Source: JAJRVM01 sp963700515 (GTDB lineage Bacteria; Planctomycetota; Planctomycetia; Pirellulales; Pirellulaceae). From it: DNA of 64,000 nt. This document shows, piece by piece, positions 25,588-33,368 of this stretch. The stretch covers positions 248,001 through 312,000 of the forward strand of contig CAVOXY010000048.1 in NCBI GenBank assembly GCA_963700515.1, given 5' to 3'. Positions within the stretch are counted from its first letter, which is position 1; the number at the start of each line of letters is the position of its first letter. The notes under the pieces were generated by a model. The model was not told the DNA's origin. It worked only from the letters and a program-made list of their open reading frames with translations, and did no database searches. Both the position numbers and the translations under genes were made by a program.

Positions 25588-26760
25588 TCACTTGTCAGTT
25601 GCTGGAGCGGCCTTGGCCAAGGATTCTCGGAGGATGTCCAAGTAGAGATATCCGTAGTCGACATATCGCTGGCCCCCGGTGAACGATTTCCCATCAGCCG
25701 AATCGTCCAGCTCGCTGGCGGCAGCGGTACCGGCAGTCGCTTCGATCTGGCTATCTTCATACCATTCGTTAAAGCTGGTCACCATCATCATCCTGCCACT
25801 TCGAGAATCAAGATTGGGCAGGGCGACCTGGTCAATCATGGCGCGAAAGATGTCGCCCTCCTGCGACCCTTCGACGTCGCTGAAATACCGTGCGCGGCCC
25901 GGATGTCCCTTGCGCACAGCCGTGTCGTTGTAACCCGGGGCAATCGTCGGTACAAAAGCGCACCCCACGCTGTTGGCCTCCTGCCGAGCATGTTGGTAGT
26001 TGTCGGCCAGGAATTTGACTGCCTTATGAGTACCTCCCAAACGGCCGGTGGACTGCCCGTAGACATCATAGGCCGTCACGGCATCAAAGTTCTTGGCCCA
26101 CTCGGACTTGTAGCCCGCACCAAACACATCGTCGCCGACCAGGTAGACCTGGGGAAACTTCTCTCTCATTTCCTTCAGCGCTTCCCCCCCTTTGTTGCGA
26201 AAGTACTCGCGCGAGAGATAGACAAAGATGACCGGTCGCCCATCCAGCCGCAGGTAGTAGGGATGGTTGAAGTATTTTTCTTGGAGATATGTCAAGTCAC
26301 TGATCCAGCGCCGATAGTCAGGCTTGTCGAACGACCCAAGACGTCCCGTCGCTTCATAGAGAATCGCATATTTCAATTTCCCGGCAGCCGGGTGCGCGAG
26401 GATAGTCTCCTGCAGATTCACGTCGCACTGTTGTCCCGGCCCCCACCAACTGACCGCCCAAAAATTGATTCCACCGCGCACACTCTGCGCAATATGCCCC
26501 GCCACAACATCCGAATCATCGGAGCGGTACAAACCGAGCTTGGGCTGCTGGATCGGCTTGAGATGTTGGCGCAGTGCACTGCGCCACTCCCGCGATCCGC
26601 GGTACCACGGATAGTAATAGACTCCGACCACAGGCGCACCCGCTTGGCCGGACTCAATCGTGGGGAGCGTCTCCTGCTGGGCTTCCCCGGAAACAGCCGT
26701 TGATAAAACGGCAAGTAGTGCCGCGACCGCAGTCGCTGACACCAGTCTCGTAAACGACAT
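25588..26760 (-). CDS. Exported GH99-like glycoside hydrolase (endo-alpha-mannosidase/WbsX-like)
   Basis: 390 residues with a signal peptide (VSATAVAALLAVLSTAVSGE). VVGVYYYPWYRGSREW is the signature of the GH99/WbsX superfamily (YYPWY), followed by GGINFWAVSWWGPGQQ, PVIFVYLSREYF, FDAVTAYDVYGQ and the C-terminal MMVTSFNEWYEDSQIE, where the Glu pair is the likely catalytic site. Known members cleave alpha-mannosides or modify cell-wall glycans. The next gene upstream (26840) is on the same strand after 79 bases, so co-transcription is possible. Confidence 0.85.
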   Translation of the reverse strand: MSFTRLVSATAVAALLAVLSTAVSGEAQQETLPTIESGQAGAPVVGVYYYPWYRGSREWRSALRQHLKPIQQPKLGLYRSDDSDVVAGHIAQSVRGGINFWAVSWWGPGQQCDVNLQETILAHPAAGKLKYAILYEATGRLGSFDKPDYRRWISDLTYLQEKYFNHPYYLRLDGRPVIFVYLSREYFRNKGGEALKEMREKFPQVYLVGDDVFGAGYKSEWAKNFDAVTAYDVYGQSTGRLGGTHKAVKFLADNYQHARQEANSVGCAFVPTIAPGYNDTAVRKGHPGRARYFSDVEGSQEGDIFRAMIDQVALPNLDSRSGRMMMVTSFNEWYEDSQIEATAGTAAASELDDSADGKSFTGGQRYVDYGYLYLDILRESLAKAAPATDK

Positions 26761-26839
26761 GCCTTGCTCCTCGTGTTGCCGATCATCGTCACGGGTCTTT
26801 CATCCCATGACGGATCGTGGGGGTCATTACGGATTTCTA

Positions 26840-28087
26840 CTAATCGATGCGGTAGAGATGGGTGCGACTGCGTAACAGCAGCGACTGGCCCGCCACGGCG
26901 GGAGAGGCCAAGAAGCCTTCGGACAGCTGATTTTCCGCCAGTTCCTGCCACACACGTCCCGGCTTGATGACGGTTGTTTTCCCTTCTTCGCTGAAGAAAT
27001 AAATGCGACCAGCGGCAAACAATGGTGACGCCGCGTAATTCCCTCCCAGCCGCTGCTGCCAGACGGTCGTTCCGCTTTCGGCTTCCAAGCAGGTGACCAC
27101 CCCACCCGTATCGGAAACCAGATAAAGGAGACCGTCAACCAGCACGATCGAGGGTTTGATCGGCACGTTACGCGTCACCTTCCACGCCACGTGCGTGGCA
27201 GTCACGTCGCCGCGGCCACCGAGCCGCACGCCCCATAACTCGGCTTTGGGGTAACCGGTATTGATGTACACCATGGTTTCCCCCGCCACCGGTCGCGAGA
27301 TATTTGTATGACCGGCATACTGCACTCGCCACAACTCTCGCCCGCTGCGCGCCTCGTAGGCGAACACACCACCTGCCGCCGTGCTGATGATCTCTGTTTG
27401 GCCGGCATATGGTAGCACCAGCGGCGTGGAAAACGACTTGCGAAAATCAGGATCCCTCCGCGACAAGTCAACCGATCGATCGGTTTTCCAGACCGTGGAA
27501 CCATCGAACTTATTTAACGCCACCATGTATTGCACATCGTTGCCGTCGCCTTGGAAAATCAGCAGATCTTCCCACAATACTGGGGAAGAACCAGGACCTT
27601 TTTGATGGTCAACAGGAAAATCTCTGCGACTCCACAGCACCTTACCCAAGTTCGTGTCCAGGCACGCCGTACCGTAGGTGCCAAAATGAACAAATACGCG
27701 CCCCGTCTCGATCACCGGTGAAGGAGAAGCGTAGCTATTGATCGGGTCGATGGCCTGAGGCTGTTCGACTTCGAAGACCGTGACATTGTGGAGAACGCGC
27801 CCGTTCGTCTTGTCGACCGCGACAGCCCGCAACGTGTGTCCATCAACCGTGGCAGTCGTCAGCCACACCTGGTCTCCCCACACGACCGGTGAAGACCAAC
27901 CGCGATCTCCAATGGCAACCTTCCAAGCGACATGCTCGGTTTCGCTCCAGTCAAGTGGTAGCCCGGTTGTAACGCTGTGCCCGTTCCCCTCCGGCCCACG
28001 AAAGTCAGGCCAGTTGTCCATCGACAGTGCGGGCGAGGGCATCAAGAGCAGTGGCAGCAGACAGCCGCACACAAAACAACGCATCAA
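26840..28087 (-). CDS. PQQ-like beta-propeller repeat protein, exported
   Basis: 415 residues with signal peptide (CLLPLLLMPSPALSMDN). Repeated blades carry W-docking patterns such as GWSSPVVWGDQVWLTTATVD, TGGVVTCLEAESGTTVWQQ and KFDGSTVWKTDRSVDLS. The C-terminus FFSEEGKTTVIKPGRVWQE leads into SRTHLYRID. This is the BamB/PQQ-like eight-bladed type without dehydrogenase residues, so it probably acts as a periplasmic scaffold or sensor, not an enzyme. The promoter region contains a copy of the ACGGAATTCATTCCGT palindrome (28107-28135). Confidence 0.9.
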   Translation of the reverse strand: MMRCFVCGCLLPLLLMPSPALSMDNWPDFRGPEGNGHSVTTGLPLDWSETEHVAWKVAIGDRGWSSPVVWGDQVWLTTATVDGHTLRAVAVDKTNGRVLHNVTVFEVEQPQAIDPINSYASPSPVIETGRVFVHFGTYGTACLDTNLGKVLWSRRDFPVDHQKGPGSSPVLWEDLLIFQGDGNDVQYMVALNKFDGSTVWKTDRSVDLSRRDPDFRKSFSTPLVLPYAGQTEIISTAAGGVFAYEARSGRELWRVQYAGHTNISRPVAGETMVYINTGYPKAELWGVRLGGRGDVTATHVAWKVTRNVPIKPSIVLVDGLLYLVSDTGGVVTCLEAESGTTVWQQRLGGNYAASPLFAAGRIYFFSEEGKTTVIKPGRVWQELAENQLSEGFLASPAVAGQSLLLRSRTHLYRID

Positions 28088-28106
28088 TCTCTCCTCTCAC
28101 GCGGCC

Positions 28107-28180
28107 TACGTAGAACGGAATTCATTCCGTTTACGCAGCACCCCTCGCTCTCCACTTCCCCCCTACGTAGAACGAAAATC
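28107..28180 (-). repeat. Palindromic ACGGAATTCATTCCGT element upstream of the propeller gene
   Basis: TACGTAGAACGGAATTCATT then CCGTTTACGCAGCACC, followed by CTCTCCACTTCCCCCC and a second GTAGAACG. It is the reverse orientation of the copies at 29355-29565 and lies 20 bases from the start codon of the propeller gene. Confidence 0.75.
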
Positions 28181-28536
28181 CCGTATACAACATCCGACCT
28201 CGGCGCGCAGGTGCTACCGCCTAACACTCTCACGAGGCAGGGTCTCGAACCAATTGCGAGCTACCGCTCGGCTTGATCAACCCGCTCCCGCTGGTCGCTG
28301 GAACTTGACTCAAAATGCTCACGTTTTCGCCCATAGGTAGACTAACGCAGCCTGCGGCCGCAGCCAAAGTGGGCCACACACTGCCTGTACTGACTCGCTT
28401 CGACTCTCTCTCGCGTATTCGACTCTCTCTCGCGTATCGGGACCGAATCGGGATTGCGGATTGCGGAATAGCATATGATCCCTATCGGGCTATTCTCATC
28501 GCCCCGATCGCCGATCGCGGCCACAGTCGCAGTGCG
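28181..28536. other. Repeat-bearing intergenic region
   Basis: No gene. It contains two tandem copies of a 19-bp unit (CGACTCTCTCTCGCGTATT, 28400-28437) and a GCGGATTGCGGAAT heptamer pair near 28455, similar to 16236-16262. Confidence 0.6.
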
Positions 28537-29109
28537 TCAATTACCCCCCGGTTGTGCCGCATCCTTCTCGTTGGAATCCAGCGCGCCCTCCGGCGGTCGC
28601 GATTTCCTCAGCCACTCAGGGGTCGCCGCCTGCTCCACGTTGTCGTAACCAGGAATATACGGCTTGATGTCCAGCACAGGGGTACCGTCAAAGGCATCGA
28701 TCTTCTCGACCTCAATCACGTTCTCTTGGATAGACGTAATCTTGCATAGCGTGAGGGCGATCAAGTTGGGTCGGAATCGGGCGCGCGTCGCGAAGACTCC
28801 TGTGAGCGGGTTTTCGCGATTTCCTCGCGGATGGACCTGTAGAATCGACCGCTTCTGCGCCGTGTCGTTCTGGCTGAACCACCAGAACACCTGGATGTGC
28901 GAATAGCCATCCAATCCGAGCAGTCCCGGTTGATAATTCTTGTCGAGAATAATGCGCGCGTGGCCTGCGGACACTTCCACGCGTCCGATCGGGTGCAGCG
29001 TGAACGTTGGCGAACCGTCGCCGGGGGGATCGTCGGCCATGGCCGGCGTCGTAGCGAGAGTCACACCGATGAGGATGAGCGTCGAGACAAACAGTCTGGT
29101 TCTTTTCAT
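28537..29109 (-). CDS. TrmO/TsaA-like (YaeB) domain protein with a signal peptide
   Basis: 190 residues. The signal peptide is clear (MKRTRLFVSTLILIGVTLAT, cleavage near AMA-DD). The mature part has the TsaA/TrmO beta-barrel: PTFTLHPIGRVEV, LDGYSHIQVFWWFSQND, LQVHPRGNRENPLTGVFATR, ARFRPNLIALTLCKITS and FDGTPVLDIKPYIP, the SAM-binding residues of the family. TrmO normally methylates t6A37 of tRNA in the cytoplasm, so an exported copy cannot do that job. It may have another small-molecule substrate or the predicted signal may be wrong. Neighbours (propeller, peroxidase) are also exported. Confidence 0.85.
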   Translation of the reverse strand: MKRTRLFVSTLILIGVTLATTPAMADDPPGDGSPTFTLHPIGRVEVSAGHARIILDKNYQPGLLGLDGYSHIQVFWWFSQNDTAQKRSILQVHPRGNRENPLTGVFATRARFRPNLIALTLCKITSIQENVIEVEKIDAFDGTPVLDIKPYIPGYDNVEQAATPEWLRKSRPPEGALDSNEKDAAQPGGN

Positions 29110-29354
29110 GATTCAGACCTCACGGATTGACGGGTGCTATTTCAGCGTGTGAATTGGACCGGTGTGGCACAAAGGAGCTGGAATTCGGCGGTCGCGGAGC
29201 AGTGCTTGCGCGATGCAAGGGCGATTACAGGTCTCCGTAAACGGATTCGTGAGCACATCTACCTATGATACCAGATACGGATGGTGCTCGCGGGCCGTGG
29301 CCGAAATGTCGCCTGATGAGTTTGTCGATGAGATGCGGGCAAGGTGTGCGATAG

Positions 29355-29565
29355 AAGCAGAACGGAATGGTTTGCGTTCTACGTCGAGGAGGTAGGAGAC
29401 GAGGAATACTGCGTGAACGGAATGAATTCCATTCTACCTAAGGGGGAAGTGGGGAGCGAGGGATACTGCGGAAACGGAATGAATTCCGTGCTACCTAAGG
29501 GGGAAGTGGGGAGCGAGGGATACTGCGTAAACGGAATGAATTCCGTTCTACGATTGACTGCAATC
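29355..29565 (+). repeat. Tandem array of the ACGGAATGAATTCCGT element (58-bp units)
   Basis: Three clean copies of AACGGAATGAATTCCG(T/A)(G/T)CTACC with an imperfect fourth at its left end, separated by AAGGGGGAAGTGGGGAGCGA then GGGATACTGCG. Each palindrome contains an EcoRI-like GAATTC centre. Confidence 0.9.
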
Positions 29566-29575
29566 TAGCGCAGCG

Positions 29576-29609
29576 AACCGGCGCTCGCCTTAAGGCTTGA
29601 GCGCCGGTT
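29576..29609 (-). terminator. Hairpin terminator near the glutathione peroxidase 3' end
   Basis: AACCGGCGCTC and GAGCGCCGGTT (11 bp) around a 12-base loop, 42 bases after the gpx stop on the minus strand. No T-run on that strand; TTTGTTCG follows on the plus strand, so it may act in both directions. Confidence 0.5.
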
Positions 29610-29650
29610 TGTTCGACAACTGGAAATCTGACGGAAGCAACAGCGACCTG

Positions 29651-30235
29651 CTATTTCTTTTCCAGCTGCATCTCGATCAGCTTCACCATCGTTGGATCGT
29701 CCGGCTTGGTTTTCGGTTCATAGCGAGCCACTACCTCGCCATTGCGGCCGATAATGAACTTCTCAAAATTCCAACTGATCTTGCCTTCACCCTTCGGCTT
29801 GGTGTCCAAGGACGTCAAGTACTTGTACAGCGGGCAGGCACTCTCGCCATTGACGTCAATCTTGGCAAACATATCGAATGTCACGCCGTAGTTGGCTTGG
29901 CAGAACTGGCGGATTTCGTCGGCCGTACCGGGCTCCTGAGCTCCGAATTGATTACAGGGAAAGCCGATGATTGCCAGCCCCTTATCGACATATTTCTCAT
30001 TGAGGGCCTGCAACTGCTCATATTGTGGTGTCAAACCACACTTGCTGGCAACATTCACGACCAACACTACTTTACCCTCATACTTACCCAGATCGACTTC
30101 CTTACCATCGAGCATCTTCATTTTGAAGTCCAAGGCAGCTGGCGCCTTCTTCTGCTCTTTCTCGGCAGCTTGCCCGGAAACAGCAGACATCAGACAGCAG
30201 ACCACGATCGTCCCACAAACTAACACTTTAGACAT
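29651..30235 (-). CDS. Exported glutathione peroxidase family protein
   Basis: About 195 residues from the ATG at 30235, with GGGAG a few bases upstream; an in-frame start at 30295 is less likely. The signal peptide (VLVCGTIVVCCLMSAVSGQA) precedes the thioredoxin fold. Catalytic Cys66 sits in NVASKCGLTPQY, Gln96 in GFPCNQFG and Trp155-Asn156 in SWNFEKFII, the full peroxidase tetrad. The conserved second Cys is present in FCQANYG, so it probably works as a thioredoxin-dependent 2-Cys peroxidase in the periplasm, reducing lipid or organic hydroperoxides. Confidence 0.93.
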   Translation of the reverse strand: MSKVLVCGTIVVCCLMSAVSGQAAEKEQKKAPAALDFKMKMLDGKEVDLGKYEGKVVLVVNVASKCGLTPQYEQLQALNEKYVDKGLAIIGFPCNQFGAQEPGTADEIRQFCQANYGVTFDMFAKIDVNGESACPLYKYLTSLDTKPKGEGKISWNFEKFIIGRNGEVVARYEPKTKPDDPTMVKLIEMQLEKK

Positions 30236-30787
30236 GTTCTTTTCTCCCAAATTCATTCTGATGGATCCAAATCGTTGCGGAATGTTGTGCGTCATACGGG
30301 ATTAAGGAGCGGCAGAAGATTCGCCGTGAGATACCACGGCTGGTAGGCGAAATCGCCTGTGGTTAGCAGCAAAGTGGCCCCCCCAGGCCACCGGCCGGAT
30401 CTCGCCACCCGTCAAGGGCAGCGGTCCCCCACTTGCCGGGGCGAGCAAAAGGTCGCGGCGGCTTGCACGCCCCCCTCCAACGGCGGCCCCCCACACAACA
30501 ACACCACTGAGCCAGATTGCTATAGTAGGCAATGGGCGTGTTCGCAACTCACGTTCCGCCAAACGGATACCTCGTACGCAACGCCCGCCGACCTCGAATT
30601 CCGCAGCGGTTATTGTCTTTCGCGTGCCGGTGCAGGCACAATTGGGATTTGGCAACTCGTTACTGGTAATTTGTCACTTGTTATTTGTTATTTGTTACGC
30701 TTCATTCCGCATGCCCGATTCGTTCCCGATCCGCGTAGGGTGCGAAATCCACCTGGCACGAAGCGCCCCTTCAGACGGAGGCATACG
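30236..30787. other. Intergenic region with heptamer repeats
   Basis: No convincing gene; a Cys/Pro-rich open frame from 30359 is joined to the next gene's frame but has no start signals or domain. TNNTTGT heptamers (AACTCGT, TACTGGT, AATTTGT, CACTTGT, TATTTGT twice) run from 30654 to 30700, followed by GCTTCATTCCGCATGC. The same flank appears in inverse orientation at 31950-31972. Confidence 0.65.
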
Positions 30788-31843
30788 ATGACTCGGCTGG
30801 ATCGCCGCGAGTTTCTGATTGGCTGTTCTACCGCCCTGATGGCGGCACATTTCCCAGGTCGTGGGACGCGGGCCAACACTGGCATCCGCGAGAGTTTCGC
30901 CACACGCGGCGTGGTACTGGTTCCCGAAGACCTGACTCTGGCGGATTGGCCTCAACGGGCCGAAGAGGCCGGGCTGACAACGATCGGCCTCCACCACCAG
31001 AACTCACCTCAAGCCGTGATTCGCTGCATCGAGTCGGATGCGGGGCGAAGGTTCGTCGATCAGTGCGGCAGATTGGGCCTGAACATCGAATACGAACTGC
31101 ACGCCATGAAGGAGCTGTTGCCTCGCGACCTGTTCTCCAAGAACGCAGAGATGTTTCGCATGACGGAGGCCGGCCAACGTGTACCGGACGCTAATTGTTG
31201 CGTACACTCCTTGGCAGCACTGCAAGCGATTGCCGAAAACGCCGTCCGCATCGCGAAATCACTCCGCCCGACGACCAGTCGCTACTTTTATTGGGGCGAC
31301 GACGGGGAGCCCTGGTGTTGTTGTCCCCAGTGTCGCGAGTTGTCACCCTCAGAGCAGGCGCTAGTGATTGAGAATCAGATTTGCCAGGCCTTGCGCACGT
31401 TGGACCCCCAAGCTCAAGTTGCTCACCTCGCCTACACAAATACCATCACGCCCCCCCAAAAGATCAAACCTGAGAGCGGAGTGTTTTTGGAGTTCGCGCC
31501 GATCAACCGGCGTTACGATGCGGCATATGTTGAGCAGCAGGACCCGAGTCTCTCGGACGGACTGCGCGCGCTGGACGCCAACCTGCGCGTATTCCCGCCC
31601 GAAACGACTCAGGTGCTGGAGTACTGGCTCGACGTGTCGCGTTTCTCGCACTGGAAGAGGCCGGGCGTGAAACTTCCTTGGAATAGAGATGTCTTCCTGG
31701 CCGATGTCGAAACGTATGCGAAGCGAGGAATTCGACATGTGACCACATTCGCGGCCTGGATCGATCGCGATTACCACGACCGGTACGGAGACTTGTCTTT
31801 TATTGGTCAATACGGGGAAGGACTACAGCACAGACAACCGTAA
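30788..31843 (+). CDS. Tat-exported DUF4838-type protein
   Basis: About 351 residues from the ATG at 30788. A twin-arginine signal (DRREFLIGCSTALMAAHFPG) precedes a TIM-barrel-like protein: LGLNIEYELHAMKELLPRDL, then SRYFYWGDDGEPWCCCPQCR, whose acidic patch and Cys-x-Cys motif parallel the motif DDNGGLCPCPRC in the gene at 1-880. These proteins are GH-like (alpha-glucuronidase or GH20 relatives) and abundant in planctomycetes; substrate not known. The barrel is short, about half the usual DUF4838 length, because the N-terminal beta domain is missing. Upstream heptamer DNA may hold the promoter. Confidence 0.8.
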   Translation: MTRLDRREFLIGCSTALMAAHFPGRGTRANTGIRESFATRGVVLVPEDLTLADWPQRAEEAGLTTIGLHHQNSPQAVIRCIESDAGRRFVDQCGRLGLNIEYELHAMKELLPRDLFSKNAEMFRMTEAGQRVPDANCCVHSLAALQAIAENAVRIAKSLRPTTSRYFYWGDDGEPWCCCPQCRELSPSEQALVIENQICQALRTLDPQAQVAHLAYTNTITPPQKIKPESGVFLEFAPINRRYDAAYVEQQDPSLSDGLRALDANLRVFPPETTQVLEYWLDVSRFSHWKRPGVKLPWNRDVFLADVETYAKRGIRHVTTFAAWIDRDYHDRYGDLSFIGQYGEGLQHRQP

Positions 31844-32103
31844 CATAATCTCCGGCGTCACATTGGATGCCGAAAGCCTAACGAGTACCATAGCCGCAGA
31901 GCAACAAGATTTTGTGCCATGACGGCTATGCTCGCGCGTATTGAGAACGAGTGCGGAATGCGGAATGAAGCGTAACGAGTAACAAGTAACAAGTAACAAG
32001 TAACAAGTAACAAGTAACCAATGACCAGTGACCAATGACCAATGACCAATGACCAATGACCAATGACCAATGACCAATGACCAATGACCAATGACCAATG
32101 ACC
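31844..32103 (+). repeat. Heptamer tandem repeats: GTAACAA block and ATGACCA block
   Basis: After the DUF4838 gene, GTAACAA-type heptamers run from 31972 to about 32020 (seven units) and change at 32014-32027 into ATGACCA-type heptamers, about eleven units to 32102. The left flank (GCGGAATGCGGAATGAAGC) matches 30701-30720 in inverse orientation. Every unit is exactly seven bases, so all frames stay open and translate as VIGHWSL or similar repeats; no gene is implied. Confidence 0.9.
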
Positions 32104-32421
32104 GACGACAAGGCCCCGCACTGGTTTTTTCACGCAAACAATGGACTGGCTGGGGGATAATACTGCTCTTGCTCGCGACTTGTCCCTTGACCCTCTGGGG
32201 AGATGAGAAGAATGGGGACGCGGCGTTTCCTGGTACAAGTACTATCAAGACGGCTACTCAATCTGAGCCTTGAAATGTCCGCCAACATCCAGTTTAGTAC
32301 GGTGAAGAGCTACCACGGCAAACAAGTCGTCTCGGCCGAGAACGGCGGGCTCACGCCACTGGATGAGGAGCATGGCCACCGGCTGTTGGCCGGACACGGC
32401 GTGTACATTAAGCTGGAATAG
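32091..32421 (+). pseudogene. Possible degraded small exported protein
   Basis: A frame from the ATG at 32091 reads through the last repeat and gives a signal-like segment (WGIILLLLATCPLTLWGDEK) ending at 32273. One frame over, VKSYHGKQVVSAENGGLTPL and HRLLAGHGVYIKLE continue to 32421, faintly like a fascin-type beta-trefoil. The two parts may be a frameshifted small protein or a relic. Confidence 0.3.
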
Positions 32422-32433
32422 AGCGCCCGGGAG

Positions 32434-33099
32434 TTGGCATTGCCCACGCTGATGAGCAGAAAAGTCGCCTTCTTGACCATGGAGAATCCAGCAGGATTCT
32501 CCATCAGCGACCATCTTGTCTGCGCGCCGCTGGCGCAGCTGAATTGGGAGGTGGTGGAGATCCCCTGGAGCCGCCAGGACGTCCGCTGGGACGATTATGC
32601 GGCAGTGGTCATTCGGTCTCCATGGGACTACCAGCAGCACTGCGACAAGTTCCTGCAGGTCTTGCAGGCCATCGATCAGTCAGCAGCGGTGTTGCTCAAC
32701 GGACTGGACGTGGTCCGCTGGAACATCTCGAAGACCTATTTGCGGCAGTTGGAGCAGCGTGGGGTGTTGATCGTACCGACATTGTGGTGCGATCCTCTCA
32801 CCGATCAAGGATTGGCTCAGGCGTTCGAGGAATTGTCGGTCGACGAGGTTGTCGTCAAGCCGGTGATCGGTGCCAATGCAGACGACACGTTTCGGCTGGT
32901 CCGAACATTGTCGCCTGAGGCTCGTAGTCGAGTCTTGTCGAAGTTCCGATCTCGCATGGCACTCGTGCAACCGTTCCTGCCAAGTATCGTCGAGGCAGGT
33001 GAGTATTCCCTATTCTACTTTGGCGGCCAATACAGCCACGCCGTCCTCAAGACACCCGCTAAGGGTGACTTTCGAGTGCAGAAGAACATGGGGGAGTGA
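32434..33099 (+). CDS. ATP-grasp domain protein, N-terminal two-thirds (frameshifted)
   Basis: From a TTG at 32434 or ATG at 32452. It has the pre-ATP-grasp Rossmann part (KVAFLTMENPAGFSISDHLV, YAAVVIRSPWDYQQ), then LRQLEQRGVLIVPTLWCDPL, DEVVVKPVIGANADDTFRLV (ATP-binding loop) and MALVQPFLPSIVEAGEYSLF. The frame ends KNMGE-stop at 33099. Restoring one G to the GGGGG run at 33089-33094 gives MGGVIRSTDPEQDCLAAG, the expected family continuation, in the downstream frame (33096-33368). ATP-grasp enzymes of this RimK/glutathione-synthetase-like type join an amine to a carboxylate; substrates unknown. Confidence 0.78.
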   Translation: MALPTLMSRKVAFLTMENPAGFSISDHLVCAPLAQLNWEVVEIPWSRQDVRWDDYAAVVIRSPWDYQQHCDKFLQVLQAIDQSAAVLLNGLDVVRWNISKTYLRQLEQRGVLIVPTLWCDPLTDQGLAQAFEELSVDEVVVKPVIGANADDTFRLVRTLSPEARSRVLSKFRSRMALVQPFLPSIVEAGEYSLFYFGGQYSHAVLKTPAKGDFRVQKNMGE

Positions 33100-33368
33100 T
33101 TCGTTCGACCGACCCCGAGCAGGACTGCCTGGCAGCCGGGAATCGAGCCATGCGGGCGATCCCTTTCCAGACGTTGTATGCCCGCGCCGATGTGGCACGG
33201 CTCGATTCCCGCCAACCGGCTATCATGGAGCTCGAGTTGATCGAACCGTCACTCTATTTCCCCTACGATGACCCATCTCCCGGGCGTTTTGCCGCCGCGT
33301 TCGATCAGATGATGAACGAGCTCTCAGGCGAGAATACCGGGACTCGATCACAGATTACTCCTTCGTGA
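33096..33368 (+). CDS. ATP-grasp domain protein, C-terminal third (frameshifted)
   Basis: Carries AIPFQTLYARADVARLDSR, PAIMELELIEPSLYFPYDDP and SPGRFAAAFDQMM. The Glu-Leu-Glu-Leu-Ile-Glu stretch supplies the metal-binding acidic residues at the end of the ATP-grasp fold. Together with the frame upstream the protein has about 310 residues, normal for the family. Its stop (33366-33368) overlaps the start of the truncated PPC gene. Confidence 0.75.
   Translation: MIRSTDPEQDCLAAGNRAMRAIPFQTLYARADVARLDSRQPAIMELELIEPSLYFPYDDPSPGRFAAAFDQMMNELSGENTGTRSQITPS

Larger units (their letters stand above)
29110..29650. other. Intergenic region filled with palindromic repeats and a hairpin
   Basis: No gene, although several frames stay open across the repeats. 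It holds the 58-bp repeat array at 29355-29560 and a GC-rich hairpin at 29576-29609. Confidence 0.8.

Noticed and set aside
28230..28300. tRNA-like T-loop (GGTTCGAGACC on the minus strand)
   Set aside because: No acceptor or anticodon stem could be placed around it.
31858..32248. Minus-strand VIGHWSL repeat proteins over the heptamers
   Set aside because: Seven-base periodicity keeps all frames open; the repeat is noncoding in character and no start or domain is present.
33080..33100. Programmed ribosomal frameshift in the ATP-grasp gene
   Set aside because: The break is a five-G run one base short of the family frame, with no slippery heptamer plus downstream structure; similar breaks occur in many unrelated genes of the window.
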